A DNA stretch of 36,206 nt from an uncultured Enterobacteriaceae bacterium (lineage in GTDB: Bacteria; Pseudomonadota; Gammaproteobacteria; Enterobacterales; Enterobacteriaceae), in NCBI GenBank assembly GCA_945271245.1, contig CALYPF010000020.1:1-36206 (forward strand). Direction: 5' to 3'. Made by a program: the position numbers and the translations under genes. Below, one piece after another: positions 1 through 8,391 of the stretch (positions are counted from its first letter, which is position 1; the number at the start of each line of letters is the position of its first letter). A model generated the notes under the pieces. It did no database searches and was not told the DNA's origin. It saw only the letters and a list, made by a program, of their open reading frames with translations.

Positions 1-50
1 GGATCAGTTTTCAACCGCTGGGGTGGATCAGTTTTGCACCGTTGGTAACA
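1..50. mobile_element. Possible end of an IS21-like insertion sequence (remnant or edge)
   Basis: The 11-mer GGATCAGTTTT occurs at 1-11 and again at 25-35, each followed by a related ACCG-containing stretch, and the block closes with GGTAACA at 44-50. Read on the minus strand the block begins TGTTACCAACGG and runs into the two repeats. IS21-family elements end in TG...CA and carry short repeats just inside each end, so this could be the right end of such an element lying outside the window. No istA or istB coding sequence is visible here. The family assignment rests on end architecture only and is weak. Confidence 0.35.
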
Positions 51-475
51 ATGGGCAGTCAGTATCGCCTTCTGCGGGCATTCGTCACGCAGAAAAACAG
101 CACAGAATAACTATTTTGTACCTGTTACAGACAATCTTCTGCAACGTTTATAATAGTTGGCTATTGTTAACAGAAATATTACGTTTCAATTAACAAAAGA
201 TATGCCTTTCTGAAAAGAAGCCAAAAGTGGCACGGGTGAATAAAACGCACCCAATGCTTAGCAGTCGTGCCGCCTTTTGTGACGCTAACCGCCAAAAAAC
301 TTCCGCACTTAATTTCGGCATGCTGCCTGCGAGTGAGCTCACAAAACCTTACATTGATTATTACTTTCAGGCTAATGATTTACCCGGGTAGTTAATTGAT
401 AGCGTTCACTGGTTGGTCCAGACTTATTGCAGTGCTAAGCAACTCACATTGGTTTGCTGAATCTGGAGGTTAATA
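51..475 (+). promoter_or_regulatory. Upstream regulatory region of the mdc operon
   Basis: This 425-base stretch has no credible gene. It holds a perfect TATAAT at 149-154 with only a poor -35 match upstream, as expected for an activator-dependent promoter. It overlaps a small palindrome, AATAG-TTGG-CTATT (152-165), that could be part of a LysR-type operator. Use of this promoter would leave an untranslated leader of about 310 bases. A strong ribosome binding site, TGGAGGT (about 463-469), precedes the mdcA ATG. The promoter and operator calls are inference from short motifs. Confidence 0.35.
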
Positions 476-2131
476 ATGACGACTTGCCAAACGCCAGCAA
501 GGGTCTGGAACACGCGCCGCACGGAAAAACAGCGGCGAGTGGCGTCCGTCCCGGTTGAAGGTAAGGTGATTCCGACAGAACACCTTGTCGAAATGCTGGA
601 AAAACTAATTGCGCCCGGCGATCGGGTAGTTCTGGAAGGAAACAACCAGAAACAGGCGGATTTTCTTTCGCGCATGCTGGCGGAAGTGAACCCGCAAAAG
701 GTCCACGATCTGCATATGATCATGCCGAGCGTGGGACGTAGCGAACACCTGGATATTTTTGAAAAAGGGATCGCGCGGAAACTCGACTTCTCATTTTCTG
801 GCCCGCAAAGCCTGCGTATTGCCCAGCTTCTGGAAGATAACGTTCTGGAAATTGGTGCAATCCATACCTATATCGAGCTGTATTCCCGCCTGTATGTTGA
901 CCTGGTGCCAAATATCGCGCTGATCGCGGGTTATAAAGCTGACCGTAAAGGCAATCTCTATACCGGGCCGAGCACCGAGGACACCCCTGCGCTGGTTGAA
1001 GCCGCGGCTTTCCACGACGGCATCGTTATCGCGCAGGTTAACGAACTGGTTGACGATGAGTGCGACCTGCCGCGCGTTGATATCCCCGGCTCGTGGATTG
1101 ATTACGTTGTTGTCGCAGACAAGCCATTCTTTATTGAACCGCTGTTTACCCGCGATCCGCGCCTGATCAAACAGGAACATATCCTGATGGCGATGATGGC
1201 GATTAAAGGGATTTATGCTGAACATCAGGTGCAATCCCTGAACCACGGCATCGGTTTTAATACGGCCGCGATTGAGCTGCTGCTGCCGACCTACGGCGAG
1301 AAACTGGGCCTGAAAGGCAAAATCTGTAAACACTGGACGCTGAACCCGCATCCAACCCTGATTCCAGCGATTGAAAGCGGCTGGGTCGAAAGCGTGCACT
1401 GCTTTGGCGGTGAGCTGGGGATGGAAGAGTATATCCGCGCGCGCCCCGATGTCTTTTTTACCGGTGCAGACGGCTCTATGCGCTCGAACCGCGCATTCTG
1501 CCAGATGGCTGGGCAATATGCGGTAGATATGTTCATCGGCTCGACGCTGCAGGTAGACGGCCTCGCTAACTCCTCAACGGTAACCCGCAGCCGTTTATCC
1601 GGCTTCGGTGGCGCACCGAACATGGGGCATGACCCGCACGGGCGCCGTCACGCTACGCCAGCCTGGCTTGACATGATAACCGAGCCGGATCCAATGCAGC
1701 GTGGGCGCAAACTGGTCGTTCAAATGGTGGAAACCTTCCAGGCCGGCGTAAAACCAACCTTCGTCGAAAAACTGGATGCGGTAGACGTGGCGAAAGCCTC
1801 CAAAATGCCGCTGGCGCCGGTCATGATTTATGGCGATGACGTTACCCACGTACTGACGGAAGAAGGGATTGCCTACCTGTATCGCGCCAAAGATCTCGAA
1901 GAGCGCCGCGCCATGGTTGCTGCAGTCGCCGGGATCACCGATATCGGGCTGGGCGTAGACGCTAAACGCGTCGCAGACCTGCGCCGCAGCGGCAAAGTTG
2001 TGTATCCGGAAGATATGGGCATCCGCCGCACTGACGCCAGTCGCTCGCTGCTGGCCGCCAGCAGCGTCGCCGATCTGGTGGAATGGTCGGGCGGTTTGTA
2101 TAACCCACCGGCAAAATTCCGGAGCTGGTAA
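476..2131 (+). CDS. mdcA: Malonate decarboxylase alpha subunit (acetyl-S-ACP:malonate ACP transferase)
   Basis: MdcA swaps the acetyl group on the MdcC carrier protein for malonate, giving malonyl-S-ACP and free acetate. It is the CoA-transferase-like component of the soluble, biotin-independent malonate decarboxylase. The 551-residue product matches the usual family length and contains the glycine-rich stretch GGAPNMGHDPHGRRH (about residues 381-395) and an early VVLEGNNQKQADF segment. The ATG follows a strong TGGAGGT site. The gene heads an uninterrupted mdcABCDEFGH series in the Klebsiella order, and its TAA shares one base with the mdcB ATG, implying translational coupling. Identification is firm from length, motifs and context. 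Confidence 0.96.
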   Translation: MTTCQTPARVWNTRRTEKQRRVASVPVEGKVIPTEHLVEMLEKLIAPGDRVVLEGNNQKQADFLSRMLAEVNPQKVHDLHMIMPSVGRSEHLDIFEKGIARKLDFSFSGPQSLRIAQLLEDNVLEIGAIHTYIELYSRLYVDLVPNIALIAGYKADRKGNLYTGPSTEDTPALVEAAAFHDGIVIAQVNELVDDECDLPRVDIPGSWIDYVVVADKPFFIEPLFTRDPRLIKQEHILMAMMAIKGIYAEHQVQSLNHGIGFNTAAIELLLPTYGEKLGLKGKICKHWTLNPHPTLIPAIESGWVESVHCFGGELGMEEYIRARPDVFFTGADGSMRSNRAFCQMAGQYAVDMFIGSTLQVDGLANSSTVTRSRLSGFGGAPNMGHDPHGRRHATPAWLDMITEPDPMQRGRKLVVQMVETFQAGVKPTFVEKLDAVDVAKASKMPLAPVMIYGDDVTHVLTEEGIAYLYRAKDLEERRAMVAAVAGITDIGLGVDAKRVADLRRSGKVVYPEDMGIRRTDASRSLLAASSVADLVEWSGGLYNPPAKFRSW

Positions 2132-2988
2132 TGAGACTCCAGCCGCAGACAGAGAGCCTGGCCCGCGCGCGTATATTGGCGCAGATGGCTACGCAGAGCC
2201 TGATAGACGAAGCGCGCTTAAGCCCGAAACCGGGGTTGGTGGATAGCCGTGGCAACGGCGCGCATCTCGATTTATCACTCGCCCTGATGGAGCGTTCGGC
2301 ACATAGCCTGACCTCCACCTTTCAGGCGCTGGCGCTGCAAAGCTGGCAGCGTCCGGCAGATATCGCTCTGCGTCAGACCATCGGGCGTCTGGGGCGCGAA
2401 GGTGAGCAGCAGATGATGGCGGCCACCGGCGGTGTGAATACGCACCGCGGCGCTATCTGGGCGCTGGGGCTGTTAGTTAGTGCTGTCGCGATGCTGGGCG
2501 GCGCTGCGAACGCACAGGCTATCGCTGATGCGGCGGCACGTCTGGCGGCGCTGCCGGATACGGCGGCTCCGAAAGTATTCAGTAAAGGTCTGCGGGCGAC
2601 GCGGCGTTATCAGGTTCCCGGCGCGCGGGAAGAAGCGCAAAACGGTTTCCCGCACATTATGCGTCTCGCGCTGCCGCAGCTTCTGCGCAGTCGCCGTCAG
2701 GGGGCGAGCGAAGACGAAGCCCGGATCGACGCACTAATGGCAATTATGACTTCGCTGAGCGACACCTGCGTACTTTCACGGGCCGGTCTGCCGGGGCTGG
2801 AGACGATGCAAAACGGCGCGCGCGCGGTACTGCTGGCTGGCGGCTGTCGCTGCCCGCAGGGTAAAGCCGCGCTTGCACAACTGGATACGCGAATGCTGGC
2901 GCTTAACGCGTCGCCGGGCGGCGCTGCCGACCTGCTGGCAGCCACGCTGCTGCTGGAGCGTATCTCAGAGCCACATTTACACGATTAA
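2131..2988 (+). CDS. mdcB: Triphosphoribosyl-dephospho-CoA synthase
   Basis: MdcB makes 2'-(5''-triphosphoribosyl)-3'-dephospho-CoA from ATP and dephospho-CoA, the precursor of the prosthetic group later attached to MdcC by MdcG. The 285-residue protein has the CitG/MdcB family signatures KPGLVDSRGNGAH (about residues 35-47) and GVNTHRGAIWALG. It starts on the last base of the mdcA stop codon. CitG of citrate lyase performs the same chemistry, but the position inside an mdc operon decides for MdcB. Confidence 0.94.
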   Translation: MRLQPQTESLARARILAQMATQSLIDEARLSPKPGLVDSRGNGAHLDLSLALMERSAHSLTSTFQALALQSWQRPADIALRQTIGRLGREGEQQMMAATGGVNTHRGAIWALGLLVSAVAMLGGAANAQAIADAAARLAALPDTAAPKVFSKGLRATRRYQVPGAREEAQNGFPHIMRLALPQLLRSRRQGASEDEARIDALMAIMTSLSDTCVLSRAGLPGLETMQNGARAVLLAGGCRCPQGKAALAQLDTRMLALNASPGGAADLLAATLLLERISEPHLHD

Positions 2989-2997
2989 GAGGGTGTT

Positions 2998-3297
2998 ATG
3001 GAACAGATGAGTTTGTCATTCCCGGCAACCCGCACCGTTAGCGGAAAATCGCTGGCAGGCGTTGTGGGTTCCGGTGATATGGAGGTGCTGTTTACCGCCG
3101 ACCAGGGGAAATCTCTGACCGTCGATATCATCACCTCAGTGGATAACAGCAAAGTGCGCTGGCAGGCGCTGTTTGACCGAATCGCTCTGACGGGCAATCT
3201 GCCCGCCGGGCATATGCAAATCCACGATTTTGGCGCGACGCCGGGCGTGGCGCGTATTCGCATCGAACAGGTGTTTGAGGAGGTCAGCCATGCGTGA
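2998..3297 (+). CDS. mdcC: Malonate decarboxylase acyl carrier protein (delta subunit)
   Basis: MdcC is the small acyl carrier of malonate decarboxylase. Its phosphoribosyl-dephospho-CoA arm carries acetyl or malonyl groups between MdcA and the MdcD-MdcE decarboxylase. The 99-residue sequence has the expected attachment serine at Ser25 in GVVGSGDMEVLF, the same position as reported for the Klebsiella protein. It begins nine bases after mdcB, and its last eight bases overlap the start of mdcD, whose ribosome binding site lies inside mdcC. Confidence 0.95.
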   Translation: MEQMSLSFPATRTVSGKSLAGVVGSGDMEVLFTADQGKSLTVDIITSVDNSKVRWQALFDRIALTGNLPAGHMQIHDFGATPGVARIRIEQVFEEVSHA

Positions 3298-4123
3298 CGA
3301 TCGTAGTTTTATCGAGCTAAAAGCGCGTGAGCGCGCCCACGCGCTGCTGGATGACGGTAGCTATCGTGAACTTCTCGACCCTTTTGAAGGCATTATCTCT
3401 CCGTGGTTAGGGCCGCAGGGCATTGTTCCTCAGGCGGATGACGGTATGGTAGTAGCAAAAGGCACTATCAACGGTAAACCGGCGGTTGTCGTTGCCATCG
3501 AAGGTGCCTTCCAGGGCGGCAGTATGGGTGAAGTGTCCGGTGCCAAAATGGCGGCAGCGCTGGAGCTGGCGGCGGAGGATAACCGTAACGGAATTCCAAC
3601 TCAGGCGGTATTAAGCCTCGAAACGGGTGGGGTGCGCCTGCAGGAAGCGAACCTGGGGTTGGCGGCTATCGCTGATATCCACGCAGCTATTGTCGATTTA
3701 CGCCGATACACGCCGGTTATCGGCATTGTGACCGGGACAGTAGGCTGTTTCGGCGGAATGTCCATTGCCGCCGCTCTTTGCAGTCATCTCATCGTGACTC
3801 GCGAAGCGCGTTTGGGGCTCAATGGACCTCAGGTTATCGAACAGGAAGCCGGCATTGAAGAATATGACTCTCGCAATCGTCCGTTTATCTGGAGCATGAC
3901 CGGCGGCGAAGTACGCTACGCCAGTGGTTTGGTTGACGCACTGGTACCGGATGGCATTAACGCGGTGAAACAGGCGGTGAACGATGCACTGGCGAAAGGC
4001 GTGCCGGAGCGCGTGCGCACTGATAACTACGCGTGGTATCTGGATCGTTTGAGCCAGTTCGATACGCGTAAGCAGGCCGACAGCGAGCAGATTAAACAGC
4101 TTTTTGGGGAGGTGAAATCATGA
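3290..4123 (+). CDS. mdcD: Malonate decarboxylase beta subunit
   Basis: MdcD pairs with MdcE to decarboxylate malonyl-S-ACP to acetyl-S-ACP. It belongs to the carboxyltransferase/crotonase superfamily. A longer frame opens at 3230, but the ATG at 3290 has GAGGAGG at 3277-3283, six bases upstream, and gives MRDDRSFIELKARERAH, typical of MdcD N-termini; the product is then 277 residues. Glycine-rich segments GGSMGEVSGAKMAAALELA and GTVGCFGGMS fit the acyl-CoA-binding folds of the family. The stop overlaps the mdcE start as ATGA. Confidence 0.94.
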   Translation: MRDDRSFIELKARERAHALLDDGSYRELLDPFEGIISPWLGPQGIVPQADDGMVVAKGTINGKPAVVVAIEGAFQGGSMGEVSGAKMAAALELAAEDNRNGIPTQAVLSLETGGVRLQEANLGLAAIADIHAAIVDLRRYTPVIGIVTGTVGCFGGMSIAAALCSHLIVTREARLGLNGPQVIEQEAGIEEYDSRNRPFIWSMTGGEVRYASGLVDALVPDGINAVKQAVNDALAKGVPERVRTDNYAWYLDRLSQFDTRKQADSEQIKQLFGEVKS

Positions 4124-4920
4124 GCCAGACACAAAGCCGCGGTGCCTTATGGCTAGAAAAACTGGTGCCAGGCGCGCAGCGTATGAGTGGCCTGTGTCCC
4201 TCTGTCCAGGTGGCGGATGGTGACATCGCGGGCGAAAGCGCGCGCTTCATCGCCGTCGTACCGGATGCCCACAACCACTATCCTCGCGCAGCGCAGGGCG
4301 AGGTAGGGCTACTGGAAGGCTGGACGCTGGCAAAAGTAGTCAGTGAAACTATCGCCGAAGACAAAGATAACGTGCATAAGCGCGCCATCATTGCCGTCAT
4401 TGATGTACCGAGCCAGGCCTATGGCCGCCGCGAAGAAGCGTTTGGTATTCACCAGGCGCTGGCAGGCGCCGCTGCCGCTTATGCCAATGCGCGGCTGGCC
4501 GGGCATCCGGTTATTGGGCTAATTGTCGGTAAGGCGATGTCCGGTGCTTTCCTGGCGCACGGCTATCAGGCAAATCAGCTTATCGCGTTCAACGATAGCG
4601 GCGTGCAGATCCATGCGATGGGGAAAGAATCGGCGGCGCGTATTACGCTGCGCAGCGTAGAGGAACTGGAGAAACTGGCCTCTACTATCCCGCCAATGGC
4701 GTATGACATCGAGAACTATAAAACGCTGGGATTGCTGTCCAGCCTGCTGGATATCACTAACCCAGATGCGCCGTCATCGGATGACTTAGCGCTGGTTAAT
4801 CGCACGCTGCAGCAGGCGATTGGCGAGGCGCGCCAGGACAAGATGTTGAAAAACCGTCTCGGCGCAGACAATCGACGCAGTTCTGCCCTGGTGCGCGAAC
4901 GCATGCGCGCCAGCTGGTAA
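4120..4920 (+). CDS. mdcE: Malonate decarboxylase gamma subunit
   Basis: MdcE is the second carboxyltransferase-like subunit of the malonyl-S-ACP decarboxylase and works as a complex with MdcD. The 266-residue protein contains the family stretch LIVGKAMSGAFLAHGYQ (about residues 131-147), followed by IAFNDSGVQIHAMGKESAARIT. Its ATG overlaps the mdcD stop (ATGA), suggesting coupled translation of the two partners. After this gene the tight spacing of the operon is broken by 185 bases that hold two stem-loops. Confidence 0.94.
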   Translation: MSQTQSRGALWLEKLVPGAQRMSGLCPSVQVADGDIAGESARFIAVVPDAHNHYPRAAQGEVGLLEGWTLAKVVSETIAEDKDNVHKRAIIAVIDVPSQAYGRREEAFGIHQALAGAAAAYANARLAGHPVIGLIVGKAMSGAFLAHGYQANQLIAFNDSGVQIHAMGKESAARITLRSVEELEKLASTIPPMAYDIENYKTLGLLSSLLDITNPDAPSSDDLALVNRTLQQAIGEARQDKMLKNRLGADNRRSSALVRERMRASW

Positions 4921-4992
4921 AACTCAAAAAGACTAAGACAGACCTGCCAGACAGTACGCCGTTGCCCGTGTTTTAGGCGCGCACTCTGCGAT

Positions 4993-5041
4993 GGTTTCCC
5001 GGCACTGCCGGGAAAGCCGCCGCGTAGCGCACGCCGGCGGC
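4993..5041 (+). other. Twin stem-loops between mdcE and mdcF
   Basis: TTTCCCGGC (4995-5003) pairs with GCCGGGAAA (5007-5015) over a three-base loop. Immediately after, GCCGCCG (5016-5022) can pair with CGGCGGC (5035-5041). No T-run follows, so this is unlikely to be a full intrinsic terminator. It may act as an RNA-processing or partial-termination element that lowers expression of mdcF and the cofactor genes relative to the decarboxylase subunits. The structure is directly visible; the role is inference. Confidence 0.55.
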
Positions 5042-5105
5042 GTACTGATACTGAAAATAATAATCATCGTTCTGGTGCTGATTTTTCTACATTACAGGTG
5101 AATAT

Positions 5106-6065
5106 ATGACTTATGTGATTGTTCATGCCCTCGCGCCTATTTTTGTCATTATGCTGTTGGGCTTCTGGGCGGGTAAGGCGAAAATGGTTGATAACCAAAA
5201 TGTCTCCTTACTGAATATTTTTGTGATGGATTTTGCGCTGCCCGCGGCGTTGTTTAGTGCGACAGTGCAGACTCCATGGGCCGGTATTGTGCATCAGTCT
5301 CCGCTGATCATCGTGCTGGCGCTTTCCATGTGGATTACCTGGGGCGCAATTTATTTCCTGGCGACCCGTGTATTCCATAAATCACCGCAGGACGCCGCGG
5401 TATTAACGCTGACCGTGGCACTGCCGAACTACGCCGCGCTCGGTCTGCCAATCCTCGGTAGCGTATTGGGTGAAGGGCCGTCTACGTCGCTTTCCGTCGC
5501 GGTATCTATTGCCTGTGGTTCCGTATTAATGACGCCTTTCTGCCTGCTGGTGCTGGAGCGTGAGAAAGCGCGCGCCGCAGGGGGAAACAGCGGTTCTTCT
5601 CTGGCGATTCTACCCGTTTTGATGTGGCGCTCCGTGAAAAAACCGATTGTTCTCGGACCGCTGTTAGGGGTTGTTCTGTCAGCCTGCGGAATCAAAATGC
5701 CGGATCTGCTGCTGGCCTCAATCAAGCCGCTCGGCCTGGCAGCAACCGCCGCCGCGCTGTTCCTGACCGGGGTCATCCTGTCTGCGCGTCGCCTGAAAAT
5801 CAACACGATGGTTATCATCGCGAGCATCGCTACCATGCTGGTACAGCCGCTGATCGCCTGGGGCGTGGTTGCCATTCTGGGTCTGCACGGTTCGGTGGCA
5901 ATTACCGCTGTACTGATGGTAGCGCTGTCAGCCGGTTTCTTTGGGGTGGTATTTGGAAACCGTTTTGGCGTGCAGTCACCGGATGCGGAAGCCGTATTGT
6001 TGATAAGCTCCGTGCTTTGTATTCTGACGCTGCCGCTGTTTATTTCGCTGACGTCAGGAATGTAA
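5106..6065 (+). CDS. mdcF: Malonate transporter, auxin efflux carrier (AEC) family
   Basis: This 319-residue, almost wholly hydrophobic protein looks like an AEC-family permease with about ten membrane segments, a basic middle loop (LEREKARAAGGNSG, about residues 149-162) and the LPNYAALGLPIL segment that marks the family's central crossover helix. In mdc operons this member is assigned to malonate uptake across the inner membrane. It starts after GGTG at 5097-5100 and ends four bases before mdcG. The transport role comes from family and operon position. Some bacteria use MdcL-MdcM instead, and those genes are not in this window. Confidence 0.9.
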   Translation: MTYVIVHALAPIFVIMLLGFWAGKAKMVDNQNVSLLNIFVMDFALPAALFSATVQTPWAGIVHQSPLIIVLALSMWITWGAIYFLATRVFHKSPQDAAVLTLTVALPNYAALGLPILGSVLGEGPSTSLSVAVSIACGSVLMTPFCLLVLEREKARAAGGNSGSSLAILPVLMWRSVKKPIVLGPLLGVVLSACGIKMPDLLLASIKPLGLAATAAALFLTGVILSARRLKINTMVIIASIATMLVQPLIAWGVVAILGLHGSVAITAVLMVALSAGFFGVVFGNRFGVQSPDAEAVLLISSVLCILTLPLFISLTSGM

Positions 6066-6069
6066 TGCC

Positions 6070-6687
6070 ATGAAATTGCCTCAACCGCACACGCTGCTTT
6101 GGCTGGATGATAACGATGCGCTACAGGGATTCAATGCCCCCTGGGTCGCCCAACAGTGGCGTCCTGCGCTGCCGGTGGTGGTGCGTCGCGATGTTCACCC
6201 TCAGGGGCTGGTGCCGGTTGGGGTTCGCGGCCTGCGGCGCTCAGAGCGCGCCGCAGGTTGGGTTAACCCGGCGCGTATTTTGCGTAGCGTAACGCCAGAA
6301 ATGCTGGTGGATATGCAAACGCTACAGCGCTCGGCTTTTGTTTCCTCGCCGCCGTTACAGGCGGCGATTCAGTTGATACAGCGCGCATGGCCGTGGCGCT
6401 GGGGGATCGCCGGTAGCGTAGGCTATGCGCTAGCGACGGAGATTCCCGTAATACACGCTGATAGCGATCTCGATTTACTGATACGCGCCCCCCAGCGCCC
6501 TGAAGCGAGTGAACTGGCGCGCTGGCAGGCGATGGTAACGCAACTCCCCTGTCGTGCGGACACACAGATTGAAACGCCGCTCGGCGGATTCGCGCTGACT
6601 GAATGGCTTCGGGAAGGGCGCGCGCTACTGAAAACCGCACGCGGTCCGCGTCTTGTCGCCGATCCGTGGGTGCAGGAGGCGGAATAA
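6070..6687 (+). CDS. mdcG: Phosphoribosyl-dephospho-CoA transferase (holo-ACP synthase)
   Basis: MdcG transfers the phosphoribosyl-dephospho-CoA group made by MdcB onto Ser25 of MdcC, producing active carrier protein. The 205-residue protein is a nucleotidyltransferase-fold enzyme: GSVGYAL (about residues 115-121) followed by ADSDLDLLI places two acidic residues, Asp133 and Asp135, in the metal-binding motif characteristic of MdcG. The ATG lies close behind mdcF, and the stop is two bases before the mdcH start. Confidence 0.93.
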   Translation: MKLPQPHTLLWLDDNDALQGFNAPWVAQQWRPALPVVVRRDVHPQGLVPVGVRGLRRSERAAGWVNPARILRSVTPEMLVDMQTLQRSAFVSSPPLQAAIQLIQRAWPWRWGIAGSVGYALATEIPVIHADSDLDLLIRAPQRPEASELARWQAMVTQLPCRADTQIETPLGGFALTEWLREGRALLKTARGPRLVADPWVQEAE

Positions 6688-6689
6688 TA

Positions 6690-7601
6690 ATGAAGATTCT
6701 TTTTACTTTTCCCGGGCAGGGAACTCAGTATCCGGGCATGCTGCATCAGTTGCCCGCTGGTGATGAAACCCTGGCGCAGGCGCGTGCGGTATTAGGTGAT
6801 GCAGACGTAGAGCGGCTGGATACGGAATCGGCCCTGCATCATACGCGCGCGGTACAGCTCTCACTATTAATTGCCGGCGTTGCATGGGCGCGAGAGCTAA
6901 TTAAACGTGACGTCACGCCGGATATGGTGAGTGGATTATCGATAGGCGCGTTTCCTGCCGCCGTGGTGGCTGGCGCGCTGGGCTTTGACGATGCGCTGCG
7001 TCTGGTGGCGCTGCGCGGCGATTTAATGGAACAGGCGTATCCCGAAGGTTACGGGTTAACCGCTATCATGGGATTATCGCGCGAGCAGGTAGAGCCGCTG
7101 CTGGAGCCGGAAACCTTCATTGCCAATCTTAATGCCGAGCGCCAGATTGTTATCGCCGGGCGTGATGAATTAATGGCGAAGGTCGGCGAACGTGCGCTGG
7201 TGAAAGGGGCGAATAAAGTTCGCCGTCTTGCGGTTAGCGTGCCGTCGCACTGCGCGCTGCTCGATGCGCCCGCGCAGCGGCTTAACGAGGCCTTTTCCTC
7301 GGTCACGCTGATGCGTCCGCGCTGTGCATATCTCAGCGGGAGCACTGCGCGCGTGCTCTGGCAGCCCGAACGTATCGCTGACGATCTGGCCTTTAATATG
7401 GCGCGTACCGTGCACTGGCATGATGCGATGGCTGCGGCGGAAGAGCGCGATGTCGGGCTGTCGATTGAGATGCCGCCCGGCGGCGTGCTTACTTGCCTGA
7501 CGCGCCAGGCCGTAGTGCGTGGCGAAGAGTCTATCTCCCTGGAACGCAGCGGCTGTGATGTCGCGGTCCATCTCGCGCGTCAGCTTCGCGCCCGGCGCTG
7601 A
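6690..7601 (+). CDS. mdcH: Malonyl transferase (malonyl-CoA:ACP, FabD-like)
   Basis: MdcH primes the enzyme by moving malonyl from malonyl-CoA to the carrier protein. The frame is open from 6603, but the ATG at 6690 follows GGAGGCGG and gives MKILFTFPGQGTQYPGM, the conserved acyltransferase N-terminus; the product is 303 residues. GLSIG (Ser84) is the nucleophile elbow and VPSHCALLDAP supplies the catalytic His187. It is the last gene of the operon; a stem-loop lies 15 bases downstream. Confidence 0.93.
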   Translation: MKILFTFPGQGTQYPGMLHQLPAGDETLAQARAVLGDADVERLDTESALHHTRAVQLSLLIAGVAWARELIKRDVTPDMVSGLSIGAFPAAVVAGALGFDDALRLVALRGDLMEQAYPEGYGLTAIMGLSREQVEPLLEPETFIANLNAERQIVIAGRDELMAKVGERALVKGANKVRRLAVSVPSHCALLDAPAQRLNEAFSSVTLMRPRCAYLSGSTARVLWQPERIADDLAFNMARTVHWHDAMAAAEERDVGLSIEMPPGGVLTCLTRQAVVRGEESISLERSGCDVAVHLARQLRARR

Positions 7602-7615
7602 TTCCTTCCTGCTCC

Positions 7616-7638
7616 GACGTGGCGTTAATCGCCGCGTC
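7616..7638 (+). terminator. Stem-loop after mdcH, possible weak terminator
   Basis: GACGTGGCG (7616-7624) pairs with CGCCGCGTC (7630-7638), with one T-G wobble, over a five-base TTAAT loop. There is no clear T-run after it, so intrinsic termination would be inefficient. It lies 15 bases past the last mdc gene, where the operon is expected to end. Confidence 0.45.
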
Positions 7639-7785
7639 AGTACCATTCTTCGTTGAATAAGCCGGTTCATAAAAAAATAAGTGGATGATTACGTGTGGGA
7701 GCTATTGGCAACAATCATAAATTGATGGTGAAATTTCAGGGGCCTTCCTGAAGAAGGATAACCGCTGTTGCTGGTTGGCACGTTT

Positions 7786-8391
7786 TTAATATCGGTGTTG
7801 GAGATTCATTATTTGTCTTTTATGAGTGGTAACTTTATTTCTTTCAGTGAATATTAACATGAGTATGCTTAATATTTGGTAGATATTGTCTACCCTGAAC
7901 TGATTAAGGAATAAACGTTTATGTGAACTGACGGTTTTATGGCATAACCCAAGCCTTCGTGCAATGAAGTTTATATCTCTCCCCTGTAGTATATAGTTGA
8001 TAATTACCTTCTGGGCAGGTGTTATTTTTATATTTATTATGTTTTCATTGTTAATAATTCTTTGGATGTTATTTTTTATATTATTCTGCGACTGGCGTTT
8101 ATTAGAAAAGAATAATGAATTCTTTCTAAGAACAATATCACCATCAATATCATTCCTGGATATAGAAAGTGTTTTTATATTTGTTGAGTTAACAAGTTTG
8201 AATAGTTCTGAAAGGTGTGCTGAATTATCAATAATAACAATGATTAAATCGGTGGTAGCAGGTATAGATAATGAATCTATATCTTGGGGTTTGGTTAATA
8301 TAAAATTATATAAATTGTATTCCTTGTGCAGTAGTGCATTTATGCCCATCAAAAAATATTGATCATCAGAGATGAGTTGTATATTCAACAT
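7786..8391 (-). CDS. LuxR-type helix-turn-helix regulator, orphan
   Basis: The C-terminal third carries a LuxR/NarL-type DNA-binding domain: ITPAQKVIINYILQG, then DINFIARRLGLCHKTVSSHK (about residues 137-156), then a recognition-helix tail. The N-terminal part begins MLNIQLISDDQYFLMGINALL and contains DLIIVIIDNS, resembling a degenerate receiver domain as in FimZ, BglJ or RcsA-like proteins. The frame opens at 8433, but the ATG at 8391 follows ACAGG and gives the usual receiver-like start (201 residues). The gene is strikingly AT-rich and rich in Asn and Ile codons compared with the flanking mdc genes, suggesting acquisition. It sits between mdcH and mdcR. Its targets are unknown and no partner kinase is adjacent. 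Confidence 0.72.
   Translation of the reverse strand: MLNIQLISDDQYFLMGINALLHKEYNLYNFILTKPQDIDSLSIPATTDLIIVIIDNSAHLSELFKLVNSTNIKTLSISRNDIDGDIVLRKNSLFFSNKRQSQNNIKNNIQRIINNENIINIKITPAQKVIINYILQGRDINFIARRLGLCHKTVSSHKRLFLNQFRVDNIYQILSILMLIFTERNKVTTHKRQIMNLQHRY

Noticed and set aside
791-1516. Long minus-strand open frame opposite mdcA
   Set aside because: It mirrors the codon pattern of mdcA, has no family signature and no ribosome binding site; it is a shadow frame.
3230-3289. Upstream extension of mdcD
   Set aside because: The extra 20 residues are a shifted reading of the mdcC end; the ATG at 3290 has an excellent ribosome binding site and a family-typical start.
7997-8362. Plus-strand hydrophobic frame opposite the LuxR-type gene
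   Set aside because: It is the antisense of an AT-rich gene with a clear helix-turn-helix; the hydrophobicity comes from composition.
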